A stretch of 64,000 bases of DNA from Pseudomonas sp. TH43 (lineage in GTDB: Bacteria; Pseudomonadota; Gammaproteobacteria; Pseudomonadales; Pseudomonadaceae). Below the pieces are notes generated by a model that saw only the letters and a program-made list of their open reading frames with translations, was not told the DNA's origin and did no database searches. The stretch spans positions 124,001 to 188,000 of the forward strand of contig NZ_JAEKFI010000003.1 in the NCBI RefSeq assembly GCF_016650635.1. The letters run 5' to 3'. Shown in pieces: positions 55,812 to 64,000 of the stretch; positions within the stretch are counted from its first letter, which is position 1, and every line of letters begins with the position of its first letter. Position numbers and translations under genes: made by a program.

Positions 55812-57194
55812 ATGCTCGACGCCATTCGTTGGGACTCTGATCTGATCCGCCGCTACGACCTGGCGGGGCCGCGTTACACCTCGTATCCGACGGCCGTGCA
55901 ATTCAACAGTCAGGTCGGCACTTTCGACCTGTTCCATGCCCTGCGCGACAGCCGCAAAGCCCTGCGCCCGTTGTCGCTGTATGTGCACGTGCCGTTCTGC
56001 GCGAACATTTGCTACTACTGTGCCTGCAACAAGGTCATCACCAAAGATCGCGGCCGCGCACTGCCGTATCTGCAACGCCTGGAGCAGGAAATCCAGCTGA
56101 TCGCCTGCCACCTCGACCCCGCGCAGAAAGTCGAGCAACTGCACTTTGGCGGCGGCACCCCGACCTTTCTCAGCCACGACGAACTGCGTCAGTTGATGGC
56201 GCACCTGCGCAAACACTTCAATCTGCTGGATGACGACTCTGGCGATTACGGCATCGAAATCGACCCGCGCGAGGCCGACTGGTCGACCATGGGCCTGCTG
56301 CGCGAACTCGGTTTCAACCGCGTCAGTATCGGTCTGCAAGACCTCGACCCGGCGGTGCAACGCGCGGTCAATCGCCTGCAAAGCCTGGAAGAAACCCGCG
56401 CGGTGATCGACGCGGCGCGCACTCTGCAATTTCGCTCGATCAATATCGACCTGATCTATGGTTTGCCCAAGCAGACGCCAGACAACTTCGCGCGCACCGT
56501 CGAGGAAGTTATCAGCCTGCAACCGGATCGCCTCTCGGTGTTCAACTACGCGCACTTGCCTGAACGCTTCATGCCCCAGCGGCGGATCAACGGCAACGAA
56601 CTGCCGAGCCCGACGCAGAAGCTGGAAATGCTCCAGCGCACCATCGAGCAACTCACCGCCGCCGGTTACCGCTATATCGGCATGGACCACTTCGCCCTGC
56701 CCGACGATGAACTGGCGATTGCCCAGGAAGAAGAAACGCTGCAACGCAACTTCCAGGGCTACACCACCCACGGTCATTGCGATTTGATTGGTCTGGGGGT
56801 CTCCGCGATCAGCCAGATCGGTGATCTGTACTGCCAGAACAGCAGCGACCTCAACGAATACCAGAACACCCTCGCCGCCGCGCAATTGGCGACCAGCCGT
56901 GGCCTGGTGTGCAATACCGACGACCGACTGCGGCGGGCAGTGATTCAACAACTGATCTGCAATTTCAGCCTGGAATTTGCCGAGATCGAGCAGATGTTCA
57001 ATATCGACTTTCAAGGTTATTTCGGCGCGCTGTGGCCGCAACTGCAAGGCATGGCCAGCGATGGCCTGATCACACTGGATCGCGAGCGGATCGAAGTATT
57101 GCCCGCCGGACGCCTGCTGGTGCGCTCGGTGTGCATGGTGTTCGACGCGTATCTGGAGCAACAGAACCGTCAGCGTTTCTCGCGGGTGATTTAG
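55812..57194 (+). CDS. hemN: Oxygen-independent coproporphyrinogen III oxidase
   Basis: A 460-aa radical SAM enzyme converting coproporphyrinogen III to protoporphyrinogen IX without oxygen, for heme synthesis at low oxygen. The cluster motif is CANICYYC (Cys63, Cys67, Cys70), followed by GGGTPTFL and a HemN C-terminal domain. The ATG at 55812 (MLDAIRWDSDLIRRYD) follows GGGGGA and matches family starts. The stop overlaps the convergent gene by four bases. The perfect ANR box upstream implies induction by the anr product encoded nearby. Confidence 0.96.
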   Translation: MLDAIRWDSDLIRRYDLAGPRYTSYPTAVQFNSQVGTFDLFHALRDSRKALRPLSLYVHVPFCANICYYCACNKVITKDRGRALPYLQRLEQEIQLIACHLDPAQKVEQLHFGGGTPTFLSHDELRQLMAHLRKHFNLLDDDSGDYGIEIDPREADWSTMGLLRELGFNRVSIGLQDLDPAVQRAVNRLQSLEETRAVIDAARTLQFRSINIDLIYGLPKQTPDNFARTVEEVISLQPDRLSVFNYAHLPERFMPQRRINGNELPSPTQKLEMLQRTIEQLTAAGYRYIGMDHFALPDDELAIAQEEETLQRNFQGYTTHGHCDLIGLGVSAISQIGDLYCQNSSDLNEYQNTLAAAQLATSRGLVCNTDDRLRRAVIQQLICNFSLEFAEIEQMFNIDFQGYFGALWPQLQGMASDGLITLDRERIEVLPAGRLLVRSVCMVFDAYLEQQNRQRFSRVI

Positions 57195-57673
57195 TTTTTC
57201 ATCAGCAATGAACCGACTTGCATGTTTTGCTCGGACGTCAGACCCGACTGGCCCACCACTTTCGACAAAGCCAGATTGGCGGTGATCAAACCGGTGTTCA
57301 ACGCAGCAATGGCGCCACGCAGGCTGGCAACCTTGATGATTTTTTCTTCGTTGGAAAGGCGCTTGTCGGCCATGATTTTTTCGATCTGCGCCTTTTTCTC
57401 GGCAATCTCTTTTTGCAGTTTGCGGATCATCTTCAGCAATTGCTGGATGTTCTCGGGCAAACCGCTTTCTTCGATGTCGCGATTATCGCCACCCGCACTC
57501 GCGGATTTCTCGATGGAGGCTCCGGACAGCGACACTTTGACGCCTTCGACCAAGGTCGGGGTTGCCTCCTCGTTCAAGCCGTCTTCGCGTGTATTGCCTG
57601 AAGCAGCTTTAAACGTCTCCGGCAATGCCGCAACGTCGCTGCTACCGGGGCCCAGCGTACCAATAGCGGTCAT
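57191..57673 (-). CDS. FlxA-like coiled-coil protein of unknown function
   Basis: A 160-aa hydrophilic protein with a disordered N-terminal half rich in Ser, Ala, Gly and acidic residues. Residues about 76-135 form a coiled coil (IQQLLKMIRKLQKEIAEKK, then MADKRLSNEEKIIKVASLRG) with the ADK-LS-EEK pattern I associate with FlxA-like proteins. It lies between hemN and anr, where P. aeruginosa also has a hypothetical gene. The start ATG has AAGGAA upstream. Function unknown. Confidence 0.7.
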   Translation of the reverse strand: MTAIGTLGPGSSDVAALPETFKAASGNTREDGLNEEATPTLVEGVKVSLSGASIEKSASAGGDNRDIEESGLPENIQQLLKMIRKLQKEIAEKKAQIEKIMADKRLSNEEKIIKVASLRGAIAALNTGLITANLALSKVVGQSGLTSEQNMQVGSLLMKN

Positions 57674-57827
57674 CGAGTCGTTCCTTGTATGCGTGCTGAT
57701 ACCTGTTTATCGGCGGCTTGCCCTGCGGCTTTATGGCCGTAGGACAAAGTCGCCTCAGACTGGCCTGAATGTCCTCCTGTGGGTTACCCTTACGTCTTAT
57801 GTGTGTTTTCCCACAAGGATTTAAGAA

Positions 57828-58562
57828 ATGTCCGAGCCAGTTAAACTGCGCGCTCACAACCAGGCCCATTGCAAGGATTGCAGCCTGGCCCCTCTCTGCC
57901 TGCCACTTTCTCTGAATCTGGAAGACATGGATGCGCTGGACGAAATCGTTAAACGCGGCCGCCCGCTGAAAAAGGGTGAGTTCCTGTTCCGTCAGGGCGA
58001 CACGTTCGATTCCGTTTATGCAGTACGCTCCGGCGCCCTCAAGACCTTCAGCCTGAGCGACAGTGGCGAAGAGCAATTGACCGGCTTCCACCTGCCGAGC
58101 GAACTGGTCGGCCTGTCCGGCATGGACACCGAGAAACACCCGGTGTCCGCCCAGGCGCTGGAAACCACCTCGGTTTGCGAAATCCCCTTCGAACGCCTCG
58201 ACGAACTGGCCCTGCAATTGCCGCAGTTGCGCCGTCAGTTGATGCGCGTGATGAGCCGCGAAATCCGCGATGACCAGCAAATGATGCTGCTGTTGTCGAA
58301 GAAAACCGCCGACGAGCGCATTGCAACCTTCCTCGTCAACCTGTCCGCGCGCTTCCGCGCTCGCGGCTTTTCGGCCAACCAGTTCCGCCTGAGCATGTCG
58401 CGCAATGAAATCGGCAACTACCTGGGTCTGGCGGTGGAAACCGTGTCCCGCGTATTCACGCGCTTCCAGCAGAACGAGTTGATCGCCGCCGAGGGCAAAG
58501 AGATCCACATCCTCGACCCGATCCAGCTCTGCGCGCTCGCCGGCGGTTCGATCGACGGCTGA
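57828..58562 (+). CDS. anr: Anaerobic regulator ANR (FNR/CRP family)
   Basis: A 244-aa oxygen-sensing activator. Cys15, Cys18, Cys24 and Cys117 are positioned to hold the oxygen-labile 4Fe-4S cluster. A cyclic-nucleotide-type beta barrel spans about 30-140 and a dimer helix follows. The helix-turn-helix contains Glu204, Ser207 and Arg208 (ETVSR), the FNR contacts for TTGAT half-sites. Boxes of that type precede the first ccoN and hemN in this window. No ANR box was found before anr itself. Confidence 0.97.
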   Translation: MSEPVKLRAHNQAHCKDCSLAPLCLPLSLNLEDMDALDEIVKRGRPLKKGEFLFRQGDTFDSVYAVRSGALKTFSLSDSGEEQLTGFHLPSELVGLSGMDTEKHPVSAQALETTSVCEIPFERLDELALQLPQLRRQLMRVMSREIRDDQQMMLLLSKKTADERIATFLVNLSARFRARGFSANQFRLSMSRNEIGNYLGLAVETVSRVFTRFQQNELIAAEGKEIHILDPIQLCALAGGSIDG

Positions 58563-58640
58563 TCTCGATCCGCGGTTGAGCGAAGCGTTTCAGCCGCGGG
58601 TATACTGCGCCGTTTGCAGCCCTGCCAGGACAACTCGACG

Positions 58641-59189
58641 ATGGTCTTCGACTCCTTCGATATCAAATCCCTTATCCGCCCTGTGATCGACTTCCCGAAA
58701 CCGGGCGTGATCTTTCGCGACATCACCCCGCTGTTTCAATCGCCAACGGCCCTGCGCCTGGTGATGGACAGCTTCGCGCACCGTTATGTAGAAGCCGACT
58801 TCACCCACATCGGCGCGATGGATGCGCGCGGTTTCCTGATCGGCTCGGTATTGGCCTATCAGTTGAACAAGCCGCTGGTGCTGTTCCGCAAGCAAGGCAA
58901 ACTGCCGGCCGACGTGCTGGCTGAAGGTTACGCGACCGAGTACGGCGAAGCGTTTCTGGAAGTGCACGCCGACAGCCTGTGTGAAGGCGATTCAGTGGTG
59001 ATGTTTGATGATTTGATCGCCACCGGCGGCACGCTGATTGCGGCGGCCAACCTGATTAGCCGCATGGGCGCGCGGGTGCATGAGGCGGCAGCGATTATTG
59101 ATTTGCCGGAGTTGCAAGGTTCGCAGCGCCTGGAAGACATGGGTATCCCTACCTTCTGCCTGACGCAGTTTGCGCTGACCGACAAGTAA
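58641..59189 (+). CDS. apt: Adenine phosphoribosyltransferase
   Basis: A 182-aa purine salvage enzyme forming AMP from adenine and [19 protein letters not shown] near the N-terminus and the PRPP-binding motif [13 protein letters not shown] (about 122-134) are diagnostic. The ATG at 58641 follows AGGA; an earlier ATG at 58614 lacks a good site. It starts 78 bp after anr. Confidence 0.95.
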   Translation: MVFDSFDIKSLIRPVIDFPKPGVIFRDITPLFQSPTALRLVMDSFAHRYVEADFTHIGAMDARGFLIGSVLAYQLNKPLVLFRKQGKLPADVLAEGYATEYGEAFLEVHADSLCEGDSVVMFDDLIATGGTLIAAANLISRMGARVHEAAAIIDLPELQGSQRLEDMGIPTFCLTQFALTDK

Positions 59190-59204
59190 GCAGCGCCTGT
59201 TAGA

Positions 59205-59278
59205 CCGCCTTCGCGAGCAGGCTCGCTCCCACATTTGGAATGCATTCTCCTGTGGGAGCGAGCCTGCTCGCGAAGGCG
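59205..59278. repeat. REP inverted pair (REPIN-like)
   Basis: Two inverted REP units with a spacer containing the near-palindrome GGAATGCATTCTCC. It lies between the convergent apt and acyl-CoA dehydrogenase genes. Confidence 0.9.
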
Positions 59279-59299
59279 TCGGCCGCCTCAACGCAAATC

Positions 59300-60448
59300 C
59301 TAGAGGCCCATCTGTTTGCTGATGATCTCGTTCATCACCTCCCGCGTCCCGCCGCCAATCGACAAGATGCGGTTATCCCGATACAGCCGCTCCACCAGAC
59401 TCTCGCGCATATAACCCAGGCCACCCAAAATCTGCACAGCCTCGGTGGTAATACGATCCGAGGTGTCCGTGGCAAAGTTCTTGGCCATGGAAATCTCCTT
59501 GATCACGCTCTGCCCCGCCGCCATCTTCGCCGCTTGCCGGTAGGTAAACTCGCGCGACACCTCCAACGCTGTGGCCATCTCCGCCAATCGATGCTTGATC
59601 ACCTGAAATTTGCCGATCGGTTTACCAAAGGCCTCGCGCTCATGCGCCCACTTGAGGCTTTCTTCCAGCGCCAGCTGTGACGTCATGTTGGCCATCAGCG
59701 CCAGTGCCAGGCGCTCGCTCTGGAAATTGCCCATGATGCAAGCGAAGCCCATGTTCTCGGCGCCGATCAGGTTTCCTATAGGTACGCGGCAATCGTCGAA
59801 GAACAATTCAGCCGTGTCCGACGCCCACCAGCCCATTTTCTTCAACTGCCGGCCGACGGTGAAACCTGGGGCGCCCTTCTCGATCAGCAACAGACTGATG
59901 CCGCCGAAACCGGGCGCTCCGGTGCGCACCGCGACGGTATAAAAATCGGCGCGTACGCCACTGGTGATAAAGGTTTTGCTGCCGCTGACCCGGTAGTAGT
60001 CGCCGTCACGCACCGCACGGGTTTGCAGGTTGGCGACGTCGGAGCCGCCACCGGGTTCGGTGACGGCCAGCGCGCTGATCTTTTCGCCGCTGAGCACTTG
60101 CGGGACTACGCGATCTCGCACGTCGGCGCGGGCCCATTTGACGATGGGCGGCAGACCGATATCCAGCGAGCCGAGCCCTGCAACGAGGCCGCCAGAGCCG
60201 CAGCGCATCAGCTCCTCACTGGCGGCGACCTTGGCGAACAGATTGCCTTCATGGCTGCCTCCGAGCGCCTCGGGATAACCGATACCGAGTATTCCGGCGG
60301 CGCCCGCCTTCAGGTACAGCTCACGAGGGAAGCTTTCGGCTTCTTCCCACTGATCGATGTCCGGCAGGATCTCACGCTCGACGAAACGTCTGACGCTGTC
60401 GCGGACCAATTGGTGGCTGGGGTCGAAGTATTCCTGAAAGGCAGGCAT
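59300..60448 (-). CDS. Acyl-CoA dehydrogenase family protein
   Basis: A 382-aa flavoenzyme. FAD and substrate motifs are ALAVTEPGGGSDVA (about 130-143), FITSGVRAD and the C-terminal QILGGLGYMRES. The usual catalytic Glu in the YEGT-type motif near the C-terminus is Gly here (SIGGGTREV). A Glu in NFQSERLALA lies where isovaleryl-CoA and long-chain dehydrogenases carry theirs, so that residue may serve. The same gene lies near recR in P. aeruginosa. Substrate unknown. Confidence 0.88.
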   Translation of the reverse strand: MPAFQEYFDPSHQLVRDSVRRFVEREILPDIDQWEEAESFPRELYLKAGAAGILGIGYPEALGGSHEGNLFAKVAASEELMRCGSGGLVAGLGSLDIGLPPIVKWARADVRDRVVPQVLSGEKISALAVTEPGGGSDVANLQTRAVRDGDYYRVSGSKTFITSGVRADFYTVAVRTGAPGFGGISLLLIEKGAPGFTVGRQLKKMGWWASDTAELFFDDCRVPIGNLIGAENMGFACIMGNFQSERLALALMANMTSQLALEESLKWAHEREAFGKPIGKFQVIKHRLAEMATALEVSREFTYRQAAKMAAGQSVIKEISMAKNFATDTSDRITTEAVQILGGLGYMRESLVERLYRDNRILSIGGGTREVMNEIISKQMGL

Positions 60449-60541
60449 CGGCGAGCTCCACTGAAGGGTTCGCCGACGTTAACCGAGCGCTTGCTTGGTT
60501 TTCAACTCAATTGTTTGAATCAAGTCAACCGAGGTGCGCCA

Positions 60542-60619
60542 TTCGCGAGCAGGCTCGCTCCCACAGGGGATTTGTGAACGACACAAAACCAATGTGGGAG
60601 CGAGCCTGCTCGCGAAGGC
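60542..60619. repeat. REP inverted pair (REPIN-like)
   Basis: Inverted REP units flank a spacer of about 30 bases. It lies between the recR 3' end and the acyl-CoA dehydrogenase promoter region. Confidence 0.9.
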
Positions 60620-60641
60620 GTCAAAGCGGACAGCGCCTAAT

Positions 60642-61244
60642 TCAGAGGGAGATCGGTTTACGGCCGGCAAACGAATGCGCCAGCGTGCCGCCATCGACCA
60701 GCTCCAGCTCACCACCCAACGGCACGCCGTGGGCAATCCGCGAAGCGATCAGGCCTTTGTTCTGCAACAACTGCGCGATGTAGTGCGCCGTGGCTTCACC
60801 CTCAACCGTCGGGTTGGTCGCGAGAATGACTTCGGTAAACGTGCCCGCTTCTTCGATCCGCGTGATCAACTGCGGAATGCCGATCGCCTCTGGCCCCAAC
60901 CCATCAAGCGGCGACAAATGCCCCTTGAGGACAAAGTAGCGTCCACGGAAACCGGTCTGCTCGACCGCGTAAACGTCCATCGGCCCCTCCACCACGCACA
61001 GCAACGTGTCGTCGCGGCGTGTATCGGAGCATTGCGGGCACAGATCGTCTTCGGTCAGCGTGCGGCATTGCCGGCAATGGCCGACCCCTTCCATGGCCTG
61101 GCTCAAGGCTTGGGCCAGACGCAAACCGCCGCTGCGGTCACGTTCGAGCATCTGCAACGCCATGCGCTGGGCGGTTTTCTGACCCACGCCCGGCAAGGTG
61201 CGCAGAGCGTCGATCAGTTGGCGAATCAAAGGGCTGAAGCTCAT
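60642..61244 (-). CDS. recR: Recombination mediator protein RecR
   Basis: A 200-aa protein, the usual RecR length. It has an N-terminal helix-hairpin-helix ([17 protein letters not shown]), a four-Cys zinc finger ([16 protein letters not shown]) and a Toprim domain ([25 protein letters not shown]). With RecF and RecO it loads RecA at gaps. The ATG at 61244 ([10 protein letters not shown]) is chosen over a TTG at 61262. Confidence 0.96.
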   Translation of the reverse strand: MSFSPLIRQLIDALRTLPGVGQKTAQRMALQMLERDRSGGLRLAQALSQAMEGVGHCRQCRTLTEDDLCPQCSDTRRDDTLLCVVEGPMDVYAVEQTGFRGRYFVLKGHLSPLDGLGPEAIGIPQLITRIEEAGTFTEVILATNPTVEGEATAHYIAQLLQNKGLIASRIAHGVPLGGELELVDGGTLAHSFAGRKPISL

Positions 61245-61260
61245 GGGTAAAAAGTCCGAC

Positions 61261-61293
61261 AAAACAACGAGACGCGGTTTATACCCGCGCCTC
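61261..61293 (-). terminator. Candidate terminator after the CurA-type gene
   Basis: On the minus strand AGGCGCGG-GTATAAA-CCGCGTCT (one G-T pair) is followed by CGTTGTTTTG. It lies 18 bases after the stop of the oxidoreductase gene. Confidence 0.5.
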
Positions 61294-61310
61294 TGGCCAG
61301 CGTCAAATAC

Positions 61311-62345
61311 TCAGTCCTGGGCGACCTTCACCACCAGTTTGCCGAAGTTGCGCCCTTCCAGCAGACCGATAAACGCCTCGGGCGCCTGCTCAAGGCCTTC
61401 GACCACGTCCTCGCGAAATTTGACCTTGCCGTCGCGCACCCACGGCACCATGTGGCTGACGAACTCAGGCTGACGGTCACCGTAGTCATCAAACACGATA
61501 AAGCCCTGAATGCGCACGCGTTTGGTCAGCAGTGTGCGCTGCAGCATCGGCAGGCGATCAGGACCTTGCGGCGCCTCGGAGGCGTTGTAGCCAGCAATCA
61601 GACCGCACAGCGGAATGCGCGCCTTGGGGTTGAGCAGCGGCACGACCGCGTCGAATACGTGGCCACCGACGTTTTCGTAATAGATGTCGATGCCTTTGGG
61701 GCAAGCCTTAGCCAGTTGTTCGGCGAAGTCTGCGGCCTTGTGATCGATGCAGGCGTCAAAACCCAACTCCTCGACCACGTACCTGCACTTCTCGGCACCG
61801 CCCGCCACGCCGACGGCGCGCAGGCCTTTGATCTTCGCCACTTGGCCGACCACCGAGCCGACCGCGCCGGAAGCGGCAGCCACCACCAATGTTTCGCCTT
61901 CTTTCGGCTGGCCGATGTCCATCAGGCCCATGTAGGCGGTCATGCCGGGCATGCCCAGCACACCGAGGGCCATCGACGGGCTCGGCAGCCCGGACGGGAT
62001 TGGAATGATGTTACGGCCGTCGCTGATGCTGTGGCTCTGCCAACCGGTGGCGCCGACCACCAGATCGCCTTTATGAAACTTCGGATGACGTGAATCCTCG
62101 ACACGGCTGACGGCACCGCCGGTCATCACTTCGCCAATTTCTACCGGCGCAGCGTAGGACGGCGCGTCGCTCATGCGCCCACGCATGTAGGGATCAAGCG
62201 ACAGGTAGAGGGTTTTCAGCAGTACCTGACCGTCTTGCAGGTCCGGCAGGGCTTCGCGTTCGAGGCGGAAGTTTTCCGGGGTCGGCGCGCCAACCGGGCG
62301 TGAGGCAAGGACGATGCGTTGGTTAAGGGTAAGAGGGTCGGACAT
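61311..62345 (-). CDS. NADP-dependent oxidoreductase, CurA-type MDR family
   Basis: A 344-aa zinc-independent medium-chain reductase. It has SLDPYMRGRM near residue 50, the cofactor motif AAASGAVGSVVGQVAK (about 156-171), YYENVGGHVFD and a C-terminal FGKLVVKV. This matches the curcumin or double-bond reductase family (CurA/YncB), which reduces alkenals with NADPH. It interrupts the ybaB-recR order seen in P. aeruginosa. Confidence 0.9.
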   Translation of the reverse strand: MSDPLTLNQRIVLASRPVGAPTPENFRLEREALPDLQDGQVLLKTLYLSLDPYMRGRMSDAPSYAAPVEIGEVMTGGAVSRVEDSRHPKFHKGDLVVGATGWQSHSISDGRNIIPIPSGLPSPSMALGVLGMPGMTAYMGLMDIGQPKEGETLVVAAASGAVGSVVGQVAKIKGLRAVGVAGGAEKCRYVVEELGFDACIDHKAADFAEQLAKACPKGIDIYYENVGGHVFDAVVPLLNPKARIPLCGLIAGYNASEAPQGPDRLPMLQRTLLTKRVRIQGFIVFDDYGDRQPEFVSHMVPWVRDGKVKFREDVVEGLEQAPEAFIGLLEGRNFGKLVVKVAQD

Positions 62346-62446
62346 GTCAGCGTCTCCTGTGAATGAAGAATTCAGCGGGTATAGGGAGCAGACCGTTGCG
62401 GCATTTGGGCGTTCGATGTTTATTCAGTTATACCGAGGTGCATTCA

Positions 62447-62506
62447 TTCGCGAGCAGGCTCGCTCCCACAGGGGAATGTATTGCAAATGTGGGAGCGAGC
62501 CTGCTC
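62447..62506. repeat. REP inverted pair (REPIN-like), short spacer
   Basis: Inverted REP units with only about 15 bases between them, the most compact pair in the window. It lies between the CurA-type gene and the ybaB terminator. Confidence 0.9.
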
Positions 62507-62550
62507 GCGAAGGCGGCCGCAAAGACACCGCACCTCCAAGAGCCAGAAAC

Positions 62551-62582
62551 AAAAATGCCAGGCTCAATGCCTGGCATTTTGT
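62551..62582 (-). terminator. Rho-independent terminator of dnaX-ybaB
   Basis: AAATGCCAGGC-TCAAT-GCCTGGCATTT forms a perfect stem with A5 on the left, which is a T-run for minus-strand transcripts. It ends the ybaB transcript 27 bases after its stop. Confidence 0.88.
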
Positions 62583-62609
62583 GTAGCCCATCTGCCGCCG
62601 AATGGCGAA

Positions 62610-62948
62610 TCAGAATGGCAGTTTCATACCGGCTGGCAGGTTCATGCCGGCAGTCATGCCGCCCATTTTTTCCTGGCTGCTGGCTTCGATCTTGCGCACG
62701 GCGTCGTTGACGGCGGCGGCGACCAGGTCTTCGATCACTTCACGGTCATCTTCGTCCAGCCCCGGCAGCAGGGTCGGGTCGATGCTGACGCGCTTGAGGT
62801 CGTGACGACCGGTCATAACCACGGTGACCATATCGCCGCCGGCCTTACCGGTGACTTCGGCGTTGGCCAGTTCTTCCTGCATCTTGGCCATTTTTTCCTG
62901 CATCTGCTGCGCCTGCTTCATCAGGCCGGCCATGCCACCTTTCATCAT
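62610..62948 (-). CDS. ybaB: Nucleoid-associated protein YbaB/EbfC family
   Basis: A 112-aa DNA-binding protein. [20 protein letters not shown] begins the N-terminal helix, followed by the beta region [18 protein letters not shown] and the C-terminal [13 protein letters not shown]. The ATG at 62948 follows GAGGTGA; the open extension to 62993 is not used. It follows dnaX in the standard order. Confidence 0.95.
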   Translation of the reverse strand: MMKGGMAGLMKQAQQMQEKMAKMQEELANAEVTGKAGGDMVTVVMTGRHDLKRVSIDPTLLPGLDEDDREVIEDLVAAAVNDAVRKIEASSQEKMGGMTAGMNLPAGMKLPF

Positions 62949-62980
62949 GGGAATCACCTCAAAAGTACTTGGATCAAAAC

Positions 62981-63007
62981 AGCGCCCGGCCATGGAAGCC
63001 GAGCGCC
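62981..63007 (-). other. Hairpin between dnaX and ybaB
   Basis: On minus GGCGCTCGGC-TTCCAT-GGCCGGGCGCT can fold (with G-T pairs) and is followed by GTTTT. It may partly terminate dnaX transcripts or set the dnaX:ybaB ratio. Confidence 0.4.
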
Positions 63008-63015
63008 TTCAGTTA

Positions 63016-64000
63016 TTAGCCTTGGGTGACCAAGGCGTCGACAGGTTCAATAGTATCGTGTCGCACCACCGCGCCAAACTGCTGAACCATCTGCTGGATA
63101 AACGGATCGCCGTGAATCGACTCCTCCGCCTCTTGCTGACGGTTGGCACGGCGACGGGACGCGGCCTGGGCCGGGGTTTCCTGCTCAGGCTTGATCAGCT
63201 CGATGGTCAGGGTCAGCGTGCGCCCGTGGAACTGGTTCAATGCATCATTCAAACGACGCTGCTGCGTGGCGTTGAACAACGCGCTGTGCGCCGGATCGAG
63301 GTGCATCAGCCAATGGTCGCCATCAACCGCGATCAAGGTGCAATTGGCGGCGATGCTGCCGGTCATGCCGGAAATCGGCAATTTCGGGAACAGCTCCAGC
63401 CATTGCAACGCCAGACCTGTGGCCGGCGCCGCAGCGGGCTCTGGCTCGGGTTCCGGGGCCGGTTCGGCGGCGTGTTCGCTGGCCAGTTCATCAAGGTAGC
63501 TGTACGCCGAGTCGATGTCCGGCTCGATGTAATCCTCGTCCAGCGGCGGCTCGTCGTCCATGTCCATGCCCGACGTGGCGGCATCGACGTCGGCGACCGA
63601 CGGCTCGGGAATTGGCGCGGCGGTCCATTCCGGTGCATCCGGGACGACGCTGTCCGGGGTCGGCAGCGGCATCGGCGGCAACTCGGGTTGCTCGGCGGCG
63701 GTTTCCAGCATGGGCTCGACGGCTGGCTGCTGGGCAGGCTCGGCTTCGGGCTCAGGCTCAGGCTCAGACTCAGACTCAACCGGATCATTCCAGGGCAGGT
63801 CGACGACTTCTTCAGCGACGACAGGCGTTGGCTCAGGTTCTGGCTCGGCAACGGGAGCAACCGGCGCAGGCTCGGGAGCCGGTGCAGGTGCAGTCTCTGG
63901 TGCAGCCATTGGCGCAGGAGCCGGCGCAACTACCGCAGCGACTACCGCCGCAGGTTTCGGCACGGCAGCCACGGAGTTTGCGGAATCAACTGTGGCCTGG
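63016..64000 (-). CDS. dnaX: DNA polymerase III subunit gamma/tau, C-terminal part
   Basis: The frame is open through the right edge, so only the C-terminal 327 codons are seen. The first part is a Pro/Ala/Glu-rich linker (many PEPEP-like repeats). From about 63430 downward comes the folded tau C-terminal domain (LQWLELFPKLPISGMTG, LDPAHSALFNATQQRRLND, LTLTIELIKPE), which binds the polymerase alpha subunit. The ATPase region and any frameshift site for gamma lie outside the window. ybaB follows 67 bp after. Confidence 0.93.
   Translation of the reverse strand, partial: QATVDSANSVAAVPKPAAVVAAVVAPAPAPMAAPETAPAPAPEPAPVAPVAEPEPEPTPVVAEEVVDLPWNDPVESESEPEPEPEAEPAQQPAVEPMLETAAEQPELPPMPLPTPDSVVPDAPEWTAAPIPEPSVADVDAATSGMDMDDEPPLDEDYIEPDIDSAYSYLDELASEHAAEPAPEPEPEPAAAPATGLALQWLELFPKLPISGMTGSIAANCTLIAVDGDHWLMHLDPAHSALFNATQQRRLNDALNQFHGRTLTLTIELIKPEQETPAQAASRRRANRQQEAEESIHGDPFIQQMVQQFGAVVRHDTIEPVDALVTQG

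Overview
The window is bacterial chromosome with G+C-rich, densely packed genes and looks like a fluorescent Pseudomonas of the P. fluorescens complex. The evidence is gene content (pyoverdine-type peptide synthetases, duplicated cco operons, anr, aer, DUF6124-type protein, dnaX-ybaB) and several copies of the inverted GTGGGAGCGAGCCTGCTCGCGAA repeat typical of that group. No tRNA, rRNA, CRISPR array, integrase or transposase was seen.

Region 1 (1-29.4 kb, minus strand) is an iron-siderophore block. A complete four-module NRPS (PvdI type, 5186 aa) is followed 12 bp later by a second NRPS that runs off the left edge. A type II thioesterase (PvdG type) and an MFS transporter lie upstream. Reading the adenylation pockets gives D-Ser, L-Lys (likely), D-Ser, L-Thr, D-Ala, then two ornithine-like residues with unusual codes, the first epimerised. 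Two similar promoter motifs (GCTAATTT...CGTT) precede the thioesterase and the first NRPS and resemble PvdS (iron-starvation sigma factor) boxes.

Region 2 (29.5-41.3 kb) is mixed accessory and housekeeping sequence: an SDR-GH15 gene pair, a three-gene set (small putative DNA-binding protein, TerB-like/BRCT protein, alpha/beta hydrolase), a divergent GlxA-type regulator and isocyanide hydratase, a CPBP membrane protease, an Aer-type receptor, a DUF6124-type gene with a structured leader, a large intergenic repeat and a KANL3/Tex30-like hydrolase.

Region 3 (41.3-58.6 kb, mostly plus strand) is the microaerobic respiration block: two tandem cbb3 oxidase operons (ccoNOQP twice), the assembly genes ccoGHIS, a TauE/SafE-type membrane protein, hemN, a FlxA-like small protein and anr, the FNR-type oxygen sensor. 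ANR boxes lie upstream of the first cco operon and hemN, with weaker ones before the second cco operon and ccoG, so the regulator and its likely targets sit together. A lower-G+C segment carrying a secreted phosphoesterase and a gene-poor stretch separates ccoP1 from ccoG.

Region 4 (58.6-64 kb) is housekeeping: apt on plus, then acyl-CoA dehydrogenase, recR, a CurA-type oxidoreductase, ybaB and the 3' part of dnaX on minus, separated by REP pairs and terminators.
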